The translations under genes and the position numbers were made by a program. This document shows, piece by piece, positions 37,901-49,696 of a stretch of DNA of 64,000 nt; within the stretch, counting starts at the first letter, position 1; the number at the start of each line of letters is the position of its first letter. The stretch lies in contig CAWZYM010000398.1 in the NCBI GenBank assembly GCA_963966185.1, positions 988,501 to 1,052,500 on the forward strand, given 5' to 3'. The DNA is from Rhabditoides inermis. Its lineage: Eukaryota > Nematoda > Chromadorea > Rhabditida > Rhabditidae. The notes under the pieces are model-generated. The model was not told the DNA's origin, ran no database searches, and saw nothing but the letters and a program-made list of their open reading frames with translations.

Positions 37901-39126
37901 AGGTAGTCACACGCGCGGTCCGGATGCGACGTCGCCGCCTGCATTCACCGATCGATTGATTAATTGATTATCGATCGATACACCTCACCGTTGTGAAGAG
38001 CGTCGTCTGCTGGTCCTTGTATTGGTGCACAAACGCGTCTGAAAACAACAACATCGTCTATGAACGCGATTGTCAAAAGAAGACGCTTTCAGATAGATAT
38101 GCATACCGTTAAAGTAGGCGACGTTCTTGTACTCCTTGGCCTTGCACTCATCCGTGATCATCTCCACCACCTTCTTCATAAAGTCACGGTCATCGTTGGA
38201 GCTGCAGCATGATCTCCTTGTATAGAGTCCCCCACTTGGTGTCCTTCAATCTCAGCAAGCACAATTTTCATGCTACCGACAGCGGCAACTTGATTTGCCC
38301 CCGCCGCCAGTTCGCAGACCCTCTTTGCCGGCTTCTTTCGACCGTGTTTCGATGACATTTCGACACGCGAGCGCCCGGGCACTTCTTCTCCTTTTTCTTC
38401 TGCCCCGCCCGCCGCAATGAGGCACGTCCGAAAATGGAGAAGTCGCCGGCGGGCGGAAAGAAGGACCCTCTTCTCGGCGGGCCGCAGGGCGCGGCAAAAA
38501 ATAAAGTGGGTATATCGGCAGCGCGGTAAACTCGCCAGGGGTCGTCGAAAAAAGCGGGTGTGCCGCGAAAAAGCGACAAATGAGGTTGGCTTTGCTAATC
38601 GAATGAGTGGAAAGAGAGAGAGAGAGAGAAATAGAAGAGACGGCGGCTGCGCCGACAGTTTTTACCGGTCTACCCCTCTGCGATTGTTGCCGTGTTCACT
38701 CACCAGTCAGTGAGGAACACGGATAGACCGTCAGACTGCTCGAACTTGAGGCGCATGTGCAGTTCGAGGAGCTGAAGCCTGTATAGTGTCACGAAAGAGA
38801 GAATCAAACGATACCTTTTTGAAGTCTGCTCCGAGGTCGTGTCGAATGTTGCGGATGAGCACGAGACGCAGGTTGGCCGTGATGAAACTGTCGGCATTGA
38901 GGATGCGCGATTGCAGGTCTGCACGATATTTTCAACAGTCAACCACGCGCTCCCCACCTTCCTTCGACCCCTCCCAGTCCTGCTCAAATCGGCGGCGCTT
39001 TCTTTCTTGCATATCCGCCTCTCCCCTCACGCCGTGTCTAGAAAACAAAAACGCGAGAGTCGATAAAATTATGTAAATTGGGCGAACAACACCAAGTACA
39101 CTATACATTAGCGCCGAGTCCTCCAT
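34218..39126 (-). CDS. Large unidentified protein, all-helical in appearance
   Basis: About 19 short exons join in phase, from MEDSALI and an acidic/basic N-terminus (EADMQERKRRRFEQDWEGSK) to a stop at 34218. Typical segments are LRLVLIRNIRHDLGADFKK, LLELHMRLKFEQSDGLSVFL, FMKKVVEMITDECKAKEYK, ACDYLLALLAIRPDCFNSVS, KLLVDVNFGNLLPDDIICVL, ITKLVSRLPDKSTPLLQRIV, EVHSLVALALLYASRFDECA and GAFSFPSLLSFMSSSSIVKQ. The regular Leu/Ala pattern suggests a helical-repeat scaffold of roughly 700 residues, cytosolic or nuclear (a basic KEKRRRCER patch). I compared it from memory with Integrator subunits 8 and 10, NELF-B and NELF-C/D and saw no convincing match. A tRNA-Gly lies in one intron on the same strand. 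Confidence 0.6.
34446..34525. repeat. (AAAG)n(AG)n compound microsatellite
   Basis: AAAG tetranucleotides pass into AG dinucleotides. The array is bracketed by two copies of GGATTGAGAGACTT (about 34421 and 34523). ACAGGATTGAGAGACTTAGG also occurs near 28943. Confidence 0.92.
35945..36140. repeat. Tandem duplication, unit about 94 bp, spanning a splice donor
   Basis: AAAATAATAGTGTGATCTGT occurs at about 35952 and 36046. Both copies continue through G-CAAAAAAAA, GCAC and finally a GCGCACTCAC end, which on the minus strand is a donor (GTGAGTGCGC). Only the second copy borders an exon. Confidence 0.85.
36940..37010 (-). tRNA. tRNA-Gly-TCC: tRNA-Gly (anticodon UCC)
   Basis: A 71-nt cloverleaf on the minus strand. 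The acceptor stem GCGTCTG pairs with CAGACGC. Box A region is TGGTGTAATGG. The anticodon stem encloses CTTCCAA, giving TCC. The T arm GGGGGTTCGATTCCCCC includes box B. There is no intron. It sits inside an intron of the large unidentified gene, on the same strand, so it relies on its own Pol III promoter. Confidence 0.95.
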
Positions 39127-39656
39127 CTTCTCTCCTCTCTAGTTCTCCAATCCCACACATACGCACACACCCATTAGATATCCGGATGGTCTCGTACCAG
39201 CGAAGAAAACAACAACACAATACTGGTAAAAACCGTAAAATCCATTTATCAACGACCCGATAATGTTCGATTAAGACCGAATATGGGAAAAAAGGCGAGC
39301 GATCACAACTGCAAGAGAAAAAAGAGTGCTGAAACCGGGAAGACAAACGACTTAAGCAGCTATTAAGTTCAAAAAATGACAAAATTTCCGAAAATACATT
39401 TTTTCGTATTTTTCGACATTTTGGCAATGGGGCGCGCGAAAATTGTAAAAATTTACAATATTTTTTGACATTTTATTTCGCATTTTTCGGCATTTTTCGG
39501 TATTTTTTGACATTTATTTCACATTATTTTTTTGTATTTTTGGGAACTTAATAGCTGCTTAAACAACACAACTTACATAAGTAGACGTGCAATATGATAG
39601 GCTATTACTGGGTATCACCAGATCTGTGGTGGTGGGGGAGTATTGCGCACCACTAT
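39127..39656. other. Intergenic holding a MITE
   Basis: This is the upstream region of the gene at 34218-39126 and the 3' flank of PRADC1. The main content is an AT-rich element with terminal inverted repeats at 39352-39562. Confidence 0.6.
39352..39562. mobile_element. MITE with 19-bp perfect inverted ends and TTAA borders
   Basis: The left end TTAAGCAGCTATTAAGTTC (39352-39370) and right end GAACTTAATAGCTGCTTAA (39544-39562) are exact reverse complements around a 173-bp AT-rich core full of ATTTTTCG/TTTTGACATTT motifs. TTAA at each outer edge fits a piggyBac-type target duplication. It has no coding capacity, so any transposase would act in trans. Confidence 0.82.
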
Positions 39657-42176
39657 TCACCAAATCTCCCATGGCGGCTTGGAGGGGATTTGGTATATGA
39701 GTGAGATGGTGTGATTGAGCGGAATCGTCACCACTATAGACTCGTCTCCGTACAGCAACTGATCGCGGATGCGCTTGCTGAAATTATTCGAGTAAACGAT
39801 CCACCCTATCGACCATATAACACAAAACCATGCCTTCACCGGTTCATGTTTTTAAAAGCAACACTTTCTGCTAAATTAGATCCTCTTCTTTCGCTATCTT
39901 CCCACATAAGCCGTATCCGCAAATGGCTACTATTAAACGAAAAGAGACCTTTTTAATTATAACCGCCGACGAGGGTAAACAATCAAGAAGCACTGGCTCA
40001 CGCTCCCGATATATATGAATATATGCAAACAACAACAGCTAATTCTATTTGAGTGTGTACGTTGTATGCTCGCCCGCCGTGGCACAATCCGAATTTACGA
40101 CGGCGGCAGCGGTGCGGCACACACACACATATTTATTAGCACATTGTCACCCCGCTACATTATCAATATTAACACCCCCGAAAGAGTCACACTTCCTGGT
40201 TTGAAAACACGCGTGATAGTAGTGCAAAACGTTTGATTGAATATACAATACACCACTACTTGCTCTGTACAAGTCGGTGATCAATAAAAAAATTTAAACG
40301 GAAGTGAGCAACGCACCGAGAAAACTTTCTACAGTGGATATCGCCACGTCACCCTGATAGTGAGACCAAGCACACCATCCCTTTACGTCAGATGCCGAAA
40401 AAAGGAACTACCGACAGATACTTCACACAGACTAAACCCTTCACACAGAACTTGCTGTCCTGCCTCAATTTGAGCAGCACCGTGACATTTATCGTTACTA
40501 ACAGTTACTATCACTGCTGCTGATAACATCAATTCTTTATTTAATAAGGATATGCAAATTTTGAAAATTTACATATGTGCCTATTCGATGCAAATTGTGT
40601 TCGACCGCACTGTCGCTATCTATTCTATTCAGACAATCATAGTTATGTTCAAAAACATAGCTGGTTGAAGCACACCAACGAGTTCTGTAAGGTCGGGGTG
40701 GAAAATCGGTTTGAGATTGGGACGTTAGTCCTTCATCTTCGTCGTTGTATTATTGCAGTAAATCAATCCACGCACCCGCTGGCTCCGACGAGGTAGGCGG
40801 CGGGTATGGGTCCGCGTCGCTTGGTGGTGTCGGTGACCATGTCGACGTAGTCGTCCCCCGGGTTGCCGCTGTCCGTCACCAGCACGGCCAGCGCGCCCGC
40901 CTCCGCCGCGTGGATCACCTTGTCCACAAACGAACACTCACTGAACAAGGACGCGTTGAAACAGCACATTTATTTATTCGTGCTTCTCAAGTTACGCTTT
41001 ACGCCAACAAGCCGAACATTCGCCACGCGTCTACACGTGATAAATATAGCAATGTACGCCTACATAGTGGTTGCATATTATATATAGTAGTAAACAAAAA
41101 TGCATGCAACGGATCACATTCATTTTGATGATTTGACTTGCAAGGGCTACAGTGTGCCGTTATACGTCTGACTAGGAAAACGCAAGAGAATCAATTGATA
41201 AATCAATAAGCACTCACCCGCGTTCGACGAGAACTACCTTGTCGACAAGAAACGTGTTCTTGAGAGGCTCGCACGCATGCGACGGGTACGCATAGCTCAA
41301 CGGCACCTTCTGAAACATTGATTGATTGATTCAATCAATTGAATGATTGATTATACACAATGAACAAAATGAAACGTGTGCATCGATTCATACATATAAT
41401 AAATACACATTCATTTCAAATTCATAGCCCGACTCGAACGCAATGAAATATAAAATGAATGAGGTAAATCAAACCTTGAACGGATAGTTGGGGAAGCGCA
41501 CTCCGACCGAGTAGCTGGGCTGGATCTGATACGTGTAGCTCAGCTTCTTCGGGCTGTCAATGTAGAAGAACAGCGGGTCCTCGACTGAAACACGGAACCT
41601 ATAGTCTGTAAGTTTGTATACGTCATGAATCCCCCGTTGAAATGTGTCCTTGTTGTGTTGTGTTGTAAGGAAGTTGTTCTCATGGAATGAATATACATGG
41701 AGGACATCCCTGGGCGAACGCGAGTGTCATCGACAGCGCCCGCCGGTCGTATGCAACTGGCAAGTTCATTAGGCTGGCCAGGCTAGTGTGCGTGAAATTT
41801 ATTCATATCCACACTATACTGTCCATGGCAATAACACCGGGGGGCTAGCTGCAGACTCAATGTCATAATTGCCGCATTCCTGCCCACACATATCATATGC
41901 TGTCACAAATAGACCACAGTTGCTTTATCGTGTTTGCACGGGGGCTCTATTGATTCGAGGCGGTAGCATACATCACTGTCATCATCGTACAAGGAAGGCT
42001 ACAATCACCAAGACGAGCCGCACACCCGCCGGAAACTGCTTGTTTACTCGCCGCTAACGAGGACTATACTCGTTGTGCGGCTAGAAAAGCGGGAAGGAAG
42101 GAGAGGAAGGGACCCGGCAAGGCAACTCACACGCTATAGCAGTGCAGAACGCGGCGAGAAGTAACAACGGCAGCAT
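39657..42176 (-). CDS. PRADC1: PRADC1, secreted protease-associated (PA) domain protein
   Basis: PRADC1 is a small secreted glycoprotein consisting of a PA domain; its molecular role is poorly known. It starts at 42176 with a signal peptide ([15 protein letters not shown]). Exons then give [40 protein letters not shown] with VERG, then [20 protein letters not shown] and [18 protein letters not shown]. After a roughly 1-kb intron the last exon encodes [20 protein letters not shown] with an NHT glycosylation site, ending PSKPPWEIW, just like the vertebrate PPWTFW ending. Junction phases agree (GG plus C gives Gly). The length (about 190 residues) is normal. The two PA cysteines are present. Confidence 0.9.
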
Positions 42177-42824
42177 CGGATGGTCAAAGAAACGGCATTG
42201 ACCGCGCAGCAATGAGCAGATGGTGAGAGAACCGCGCTGACACAGCGAGCCACTAAGGTCACTCTAGCGCCATCGCTTTTCGTGCCGGGAGCCTGCCGCT
42301 GCTTTTGTTTCCATTTCGTCAATAAAAAATATAAAAATTGTTCTGTTCCACAAAAACACGTTATAAATAATTTTATTCATTCCAGTGAAAAGTTTTAGCA
42401 CACTTGATGACATCCACGTAGTAAAAAAACACGACATAGACACATTGTTGTTCACATTTATGACCACTTTGTTTTGAGAGAGAAAAAAATAGTGAGACTC
42501 GAGAATTAAGAAGGTTCATAGGGGGATATACGAATCTCAACATAAAGAATGTTGCAACAAGAAAGGGATGTGTTGTTTAGTGAGTGTCTCTCTACAAAAC
42601 GTGTTTGTTTGTGGGACGAGTGAGGACGGGGGGTCTGTGTACATGCTTGCGAACCCGTGGGGAGTGGGAGAATAACACCGAGTATGTGTATGTGTGTATG
42701 TGTATGTGTGTGTGTATGTGTGTGTGTGTGTGAGAGAGAGAGGGGGGGGGGAGACGCTGGCACGCAATGAGCAAGGCAAGAAGAAGGAGAAGTGGAATGT
42801 GACAGTCGGACGGATACACGACGA
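42177..42824. other. Intergenic with GT-rich tract
   Basis: This lies between the PRADC1 start and the stop of the dopamine-like receptor. A (GT)n stretch at about 42684-42735 runs into GA and G runs. No gene is seen; the 3' UTR of the receptor is expected here. Confidence 0.55.
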
Positions 42825-43690
42825 CTACTCCTCGGCGATGGCGCCGTTGTTGTTGACGAGCACGAGGCGGGTGCTCGCCTGCCCGTTGTTGTTGTCCACC
42901 GTCTCCGTGCTGCGCGAGCAGGAGCCGCGCGGCTCCGCAGCTTGACGCGCCCACACTCTGAAGTCACTGCTTTTAAATGTTGCCATCAGATGTCAGAATC
43001 AGAATAGTCGGTTGGCATTCAACATGAATGTGTTGTTACTGTCTCTACGATATACGCCCTCGTTAAAAAGATTTGCACAAAGACAGAAAACACAATTAGG
43101 ATTGATCTGTTGCGATGAAGGGAACGGAATAGGAAAGGCGGGCGGGCGAGATTGTGTTGATTAGAGAGATCCTTGGGTTGCCTCTGCTCGTGAAGGACTG
43201 TTGTTTGGCTAGATCTCACGATCATTAAGCTAGACCAGCACAGATAGAGAAACGTAGTTTGCGAAAGTCAGAAATACTTTTGAGATCGCGAATGCGAGAT
43301 TTATGCGAGAAAAAAATGACTGCGTCTGCGTCTTTCCAACATTCTTTTTGCGTGCAAGTGTGTCGGAGTCAGGGTAGTTTACGTGCAGTGAAAGAAATTT
43401 TAGATTTCGTCCGGCAACCCCTTGAAAGAAAGAAAGAAAGACCGCGTGCACAATCTCATCACTCTATCGAATCTACGCTTCCTGATAGACGAGGAGTGAG
43501 AGAGAGAGAGAGAGAGAGGGAGATTTAGAAAGAGAGGAAGACAGAGAGGGAAGGGAGAGGGAGGAGAGTCCTTCTCTCTATATTTATCGCCTTACTCGCT
43601 GCACTCATTCACTTCAGTATAACAAAACAAGCGCACGCACTAACTATATTTATAGCGATATTACTAACTATATTTATAACTGAAATAGCA

Positions 43691-43741
<51 letters not shown>

Positions 43742-44081
43742 ACCCCCGATTGTCTGCTGCGTTCCAATACGAATCGCCAGACAAATCAGAAGGAGAGAGA
43801 GAGGGGACTACTACTTCTTCTCTAACAGAGTGAGAGCGCGAGGAAGAGAGAGAGAGAGCGCGCGAGGAAGAGAGAGAGAGCGCGCGAGGAAGAGAGAGAG
43901 AGAGAGAGAGAGGAAGAGAGAGAGAGAGAGAGAGAGCGAGGGCGAGAGAGAACAGCCGCGAAATAGAAGACATAATTGGAACGGGAAGAGGAGGGGAAAA
44001 AAGAGGAAGAAGGAAGGAGAAGTGACATAGGCGTGAAAGACGTATTCGAGAGACGAGAGAGAAAGCATAAGGAAGGCGAAT

Positions 44082-44123
<42 letters not shown>

Positions 44124-46290
44124 GGCGACTCACATGGACTCGTCATAGTCGTCGCCGCAGTTGAACAGCTTCAAGATGATCTTGTGGAAGGCGCGTCGGA
44201 AGTCGCGATTGAAAATGGAATAGATGAGTGGATTGGCCGACGAGTTTGCGTAGCCCAGCCACGTGACCGCCTGAAATGAGAAAAAAACTTTGATACGAAC
44301 AAAATGAGTTACTAGTGTTTTCGTGACTATGAATAATGTTATGCGTTTGTGATATCATGATTTTCACACGCACAATTTTTTAGGTGTCTAACATTACATT
44401 AAAGTCATTGTTCTATTGTTATTCAAATTATATGAAAGGAATGCAGGATGTCACTAATTAGGCTGCAAGGTGCTTATAAGCACACTGTTTCCATGTCTCG
44501 TCGCATACATATTCATACATGTAATACCATTAGCATACATACTATTAGATATGGGCGACACAAGAAACTCGATTTATGAGTGTTCGTATGTGTGTGTGTT
44601 TGCCGTGTTTGGCCATGTTATTGTGTATTCGTCACAGGTTCGTTACAAGTTCTATCCGCCTTCTTATTCTCTCTCTCTCTCTCTCTCTCTCTCGAATAAG
44701 CGGAAGAGAGAGAGAGAGAGAGTTTCTGCACACATTATTCACATTCTCTCTCTCTCTCTCCCCCATTCGTGTTCGCTAGCATATCACAATTGGTAGACGA
44801 CTACAGTACACGGGAACTTTGCACGCTAGCACTTTGCACCACGTTCTGTCTGTTCGAACTACCAAGAATATCCGTCTCTCGAAAATAGCCGGGATGCAAT
44901 ACTAATAAGAAAATGGAGGTAGAAAGGGCATCACCCCAATACGGCTCGAAAACATCAATTAGTCAATGCAGTAGTCTCTAATGTTAGGTAAGAAGGAGTG
45001 GTCTAGGTACCAGAGAACTTTGACCTCGGATACATCAATTAGTCGTTGATTCTTATGGTCGTTGGGTAGTTTTAGGTACCAGATAGAAATCAGGTAGAGT
45101 ACTCACCAGTATGACGGCGTGCGAGAACTGTTTTCTCAAAAAAGGTAGTGCGATGCTAAGCAGTGGTACCAGGTAGGAGTTAGACTCACCAGTATGACGG
45201 CGTGCGAGAACTGGTGCGGTGCCCAGCTGCGCCATATATTGACGAGGAAGAAGGGCGTCCAGCAGATCAGAAACACACCCATGATCACGCCCAGTGTCAG
45301 CCTGGAATCATATCAGTCTGATAAAGTGTTAGTCTGAAAATAGTGTGTGTCCGAAAAAAGTGTCAGTCTGAAAAAGTGTCTGTCTGAAAAAAAGTGTCAA
45401 TCTTTAAAAAAAAATGTCAGTCAATTCCCTCCACTGTAATCTGTGCAATATGACGTGTATGTGTGTGTGTGTGTCTATCTCGTACATGCCTTCCACGAAT
45501 AGACGTGCTAAAACAAGTGGAATGAGGGTAGTGCTATGCTAAGCAGTTGTACTCTATGAGAGTGAGAGAAAGAACGCATTCCCGCGAGCGATTTCCGGTA
45601 GCATCTTTGAGAAAGAGCGAAGTGTTTACCCTCGAGATCTCTAACTGTGATATCGCTTGTTTTCCGGCTGCATGCCATTTCTGCTCCCCCCACAAAACTT
45701 ATCCCGAGATGAACGCGGCTACAGCCGTGCTATATGCGGATCTCGCTGCTCACTGATCCGCTCACTGCCCACTCACCGCGCCTTCTGGTCGGACACTGCG
45801 GGATGTTTGGAGGCGTGCGCGGGCGTGGGCTGTTCTGTCGCGCAAGATGGCGGCGGCGGCGCGCCCTTCTCCCCGCCGCCTTTCTGCAGTCGCCGCGGCA
45901 GCAGCCGATACAGCTTGTCACTCAGCGAACTCTGCAATCGCATCTCTCTCGCACGTCGCCGTCTTTTTCATCCGAGGCGCGCGAGACGAGTGAGCAAAGT
46001 GGATTGGGCCTTGCGAGATCGAAGGTGACGGCTGAGTGATTGAGTCAGATCTCAGATAGTGAGACTACCCACATGGTTGTGTTTTGTGTTTTGAAAGAAA
46101 CAAGGAGGGGGAGAGGGAAGGAGGGCATCCCCGGCTTCCCCGACAATTATGGAATTTACACACAGACATACGTGAGTGTTCGTAAAACTGAGAGAAAGAG
46201 AGGATTAGACCGAGGAAAGAAATGACAAGCACAGACACTGTGTGTGTGGGAAACAACGACCGGCATGTTATACACAGATCATACAAAGAT

Positions 46291-46328
<38 letters not shown>

Positions 46329-47732
46329 GACGTACCTGGACGATAGGGCTGTGTGGTGTGGGTGAGGGTGGACTCCGCAACTTCTCGCTCGCTAGTTGGA
46401 TGATCAACAGCGAGGTGGCTTGTTGCAGTTGCGAGCGAATCGAGCGCACGTGTTTCCGCGCGTACAGGTACAACTTAAAAGTGAATCTCTCTCTCTCTCT
46501 CTCTTTCTCTCTCTAATCCCATCTCTACCTGTGAATACAGTAACAGCATGACAGCTGCCGGGAGGAAGAACGAGAGCACTGAGCTGCCGATCGCGTATCC
46601 CAATGGCAGCTTCATCTCGCATACCGCCAGTCCCGTCTCGCTGCAATCAGCAATCATCACACCTCCCGCAATTCTCTGCCTAGCAAGATCGCCTACGCTC
46701 CCTCTCCCTCTCTCCCTTTATCTCCCTCTTGTTTTCGTCATACTCGATTCGGCATGCCAATTGAATGGGATTACGGGGCCGCGGGCTGAAATGAGCTCCC
46801 TGCGAACAATAGACATGAAAGCAATAACACAGAAGCGCGCGCCTATGCTGCCTGCCGGTCGCCGAATCGTCGTGGCCTCCAGACACACCAGGTGAATATG
46901 AGTGCATGGGGGATTGCAGGTTATGCTAAAGTGGCAAGCGACACAGCCGATTATTAGAAGCAATGCTAGAGATAACCAAACACTCAGGTAAAGCCGAACA
47001 CTGTGTACTACACAATGCGCTTTCTACCCAGCTCTTCACGACGGTGTAGAAATACCTACACACCTCTACACTGTGTAGAAAGTAAAAATCATTTTTGACA
47101 CGGTGTAGAGATGTGTGAAGATAAATGTTAATAACATGATCGTTCTAGTACTAATAAAAGTCACATTAATTTTCAAGAAAACTTGCGATCATTTCTCACC
47201 GATTTCTAGGTTTCTTTACACAGTCCGACACGCTTTGGAGATTTCATTTTCCCACACATCATAGCCGTGTTGCACTCAGTGCTATTCCAATCTCGCCGTG
47301 TAGAAATTTTTTTGTGTAGTGCACTGTGTAGAACAGTATGTGAGCATGAACGCGACTGACTTGTGGGTGGTGACGCGGGAGCCGAAGCCGAATCCGAGCG
47401 GGGCGGCTCCGATCAGCGCCGAGAGCACCCACACCGCAACGATGCCGTAGAGAATCCGCTTCCGGTTGCAATACCTGTAAAAGCTCTTCTCGACGACATT
47501 CACGTGCTCTCACTCGTTGTTCCGCCGCCGCTTTGCGCGCTTTTCCCAATGCCATTATGCATACATGCAAATAGTTAACGTGATAGAAGCGCGTATGCGC
47601 GTCTCTGTGTGTGTGTGTGTGTGTGTCGCTCTGCTTTTATCTCGCCTCTTCTCCTCCTCTTCTTCTTTTTCTTCCGACCCAGCCCTTTATGTAGCAAAAA
47701 CAAGTGAGAGGCGGGAGGAAGAGGAAGAGGAA

Positions 47733-47793
<61 letters not shown>

Positions 47794-49648
47794 ATTCGCC
47801 TAATTTCATAGAGGCATATCCAGAAAGATTCCTATGGCTCTCTCTCCCTCCCTTTTTCTCTTTTTCCTCTCTCGCGCCACCGACAGAGCCAAGTCAAATC
47901 TTGACAGTCGTGTCAGAGAGATGGGGGCGAGAGTGCGTGGCGGAGAGAGAGAGGGTGCAGAGCGCTTTCTGATACGCTGTGTCTTTCTTGTGCCACTCTG
48001 TTTCCTCAATAGGCTCGCCGGAGATTTGGGACATAGACAGAAGGAGGAGAGAGAGAGAGGGAGAGAGAGAGAGAGATAGAGGGAGACTTGTTGCGAAACG
48101 AGTCGAGACGAGTCCCCTGCTCTCTCTCTTGTATAGAATGTGGAACAGTGGTAAATTAGAGGATAGCACGACGGCTGCTATAAAACTCTTCGTATCCTCT
48201 CATTTCTCTCTCTCTCCCTCTTTCCCTCTCCTCTCGCTTCTTCAATGTCCCAAAATGGGCACATGCGCGACTGGGGAATTGCCTCGCCACGTTCAAGGCA
48301 CGCCCCGCAAAGTGTCTCTCTCTCTTTCCCTCTCAACCCGCGAACTCGACTCTCTATCTCCCTTTTTCTTTCGTTCCACCTCTTCCTCGCCTCTTTATCT
48401 CATTCTCTCTCATTCTCTCTCATTCCCTCTCTCGCTCTCTCGCTTCATGCATAGCACACGAGTAGATGCGGCGTCAAAAGCAACACGTCCAAAGAACCCT
48501 CCCCCGAAAGAACAGACATCGGCTATGTGTAGTTCACGGGGGCGCGGCAGAGGCTATTGTGGGCGACTTTTGGTGCGAGTCGAGGCATTGAATGGCATAC
48601 GCAATGACCATAGACGAACAGCGAGTTGGTGGAGAGGCGAATTGTGCCTGGCATGCCCCGTGGAATGAACAATGCGAATTGGAGTGGAATCGGTCGCGCG
48701 GTCAGATGACGAACGAATGCGTTACCTGGCGTAGAGCATCGGTCGCGAGATGTGGCAGAATCGGTCCAGCGAGATGGCGCAGAGGTTCAGAATGGACGCC
48801 GTGCTAGAATATAGGAAGTTATTAACGGAGTTGCGACACGTAACCGGGGGGCCGGCTACAGCACCTGCACGTGATATCGCAGCATATCCAGAACTGGCAG
48901 TAGGCGGATCCGAACGGCCAGTGTCCGAGTAGGTCTGCCGCGGCTGCGCACACCATCACCTAGACACTGATTCGTTCCACTCCTCATTTCCACCATCATT
49001 TCCAGTTGATGCAAGCCTTGAGCTCGTCTTGGGAGGCGGAGTGAGGTGGTTACAAGATAAAGAGCAGAGATCGGGGTGGTAAGTGGTGAGTGGAGACGTA
49101 AACGGATCTCGCGATCACCACATTAGATTCATGTCATATCCATGCTCATAACCATGACAATGGAAACAACTCTGCTCGCTGATATGGTGACTCAGGGGTG
49201 CTAGGGCCCGGAAGCGCATTACGCTAATAAACACATCCAAGAATGGGATAGGAGAGAGAGAAAGAGAGGGAGAGAGAGAGAGAGGGGGAAGCAATTCCTA
49301 TTTGGGATGCGCGCGAGCGGAGCAGCTCTTGATTACATTAGCCGGCACCGCGATTACGTGTCTCAATTCCGTCGGAGCGCCTCCTGATTCCCCACTCCTT
49401 CTACCTATTCTCTGTTCGGCAAACGACAGCAGAGTCATTAGAAAGGCTGTCTATCGAAAAGGCGCCACTGGGCTAAACAATTGCGCCTGCACCCCATCTC
49501 CTACATCTCCTATCTACTTCCTCTCTCATTCTCTTTCCTCTAGCATCTTCGAATGGACTGTCTTCAAGGGAGAGGGGGGGGGGAGCAGGGACGAGTGCTA
49601 CAATAGGGCTCCCGGGGGCGCACTCTGCCCACATATTAGTTATGCGTC

Positions 49649-49696
<48 letters not shown>

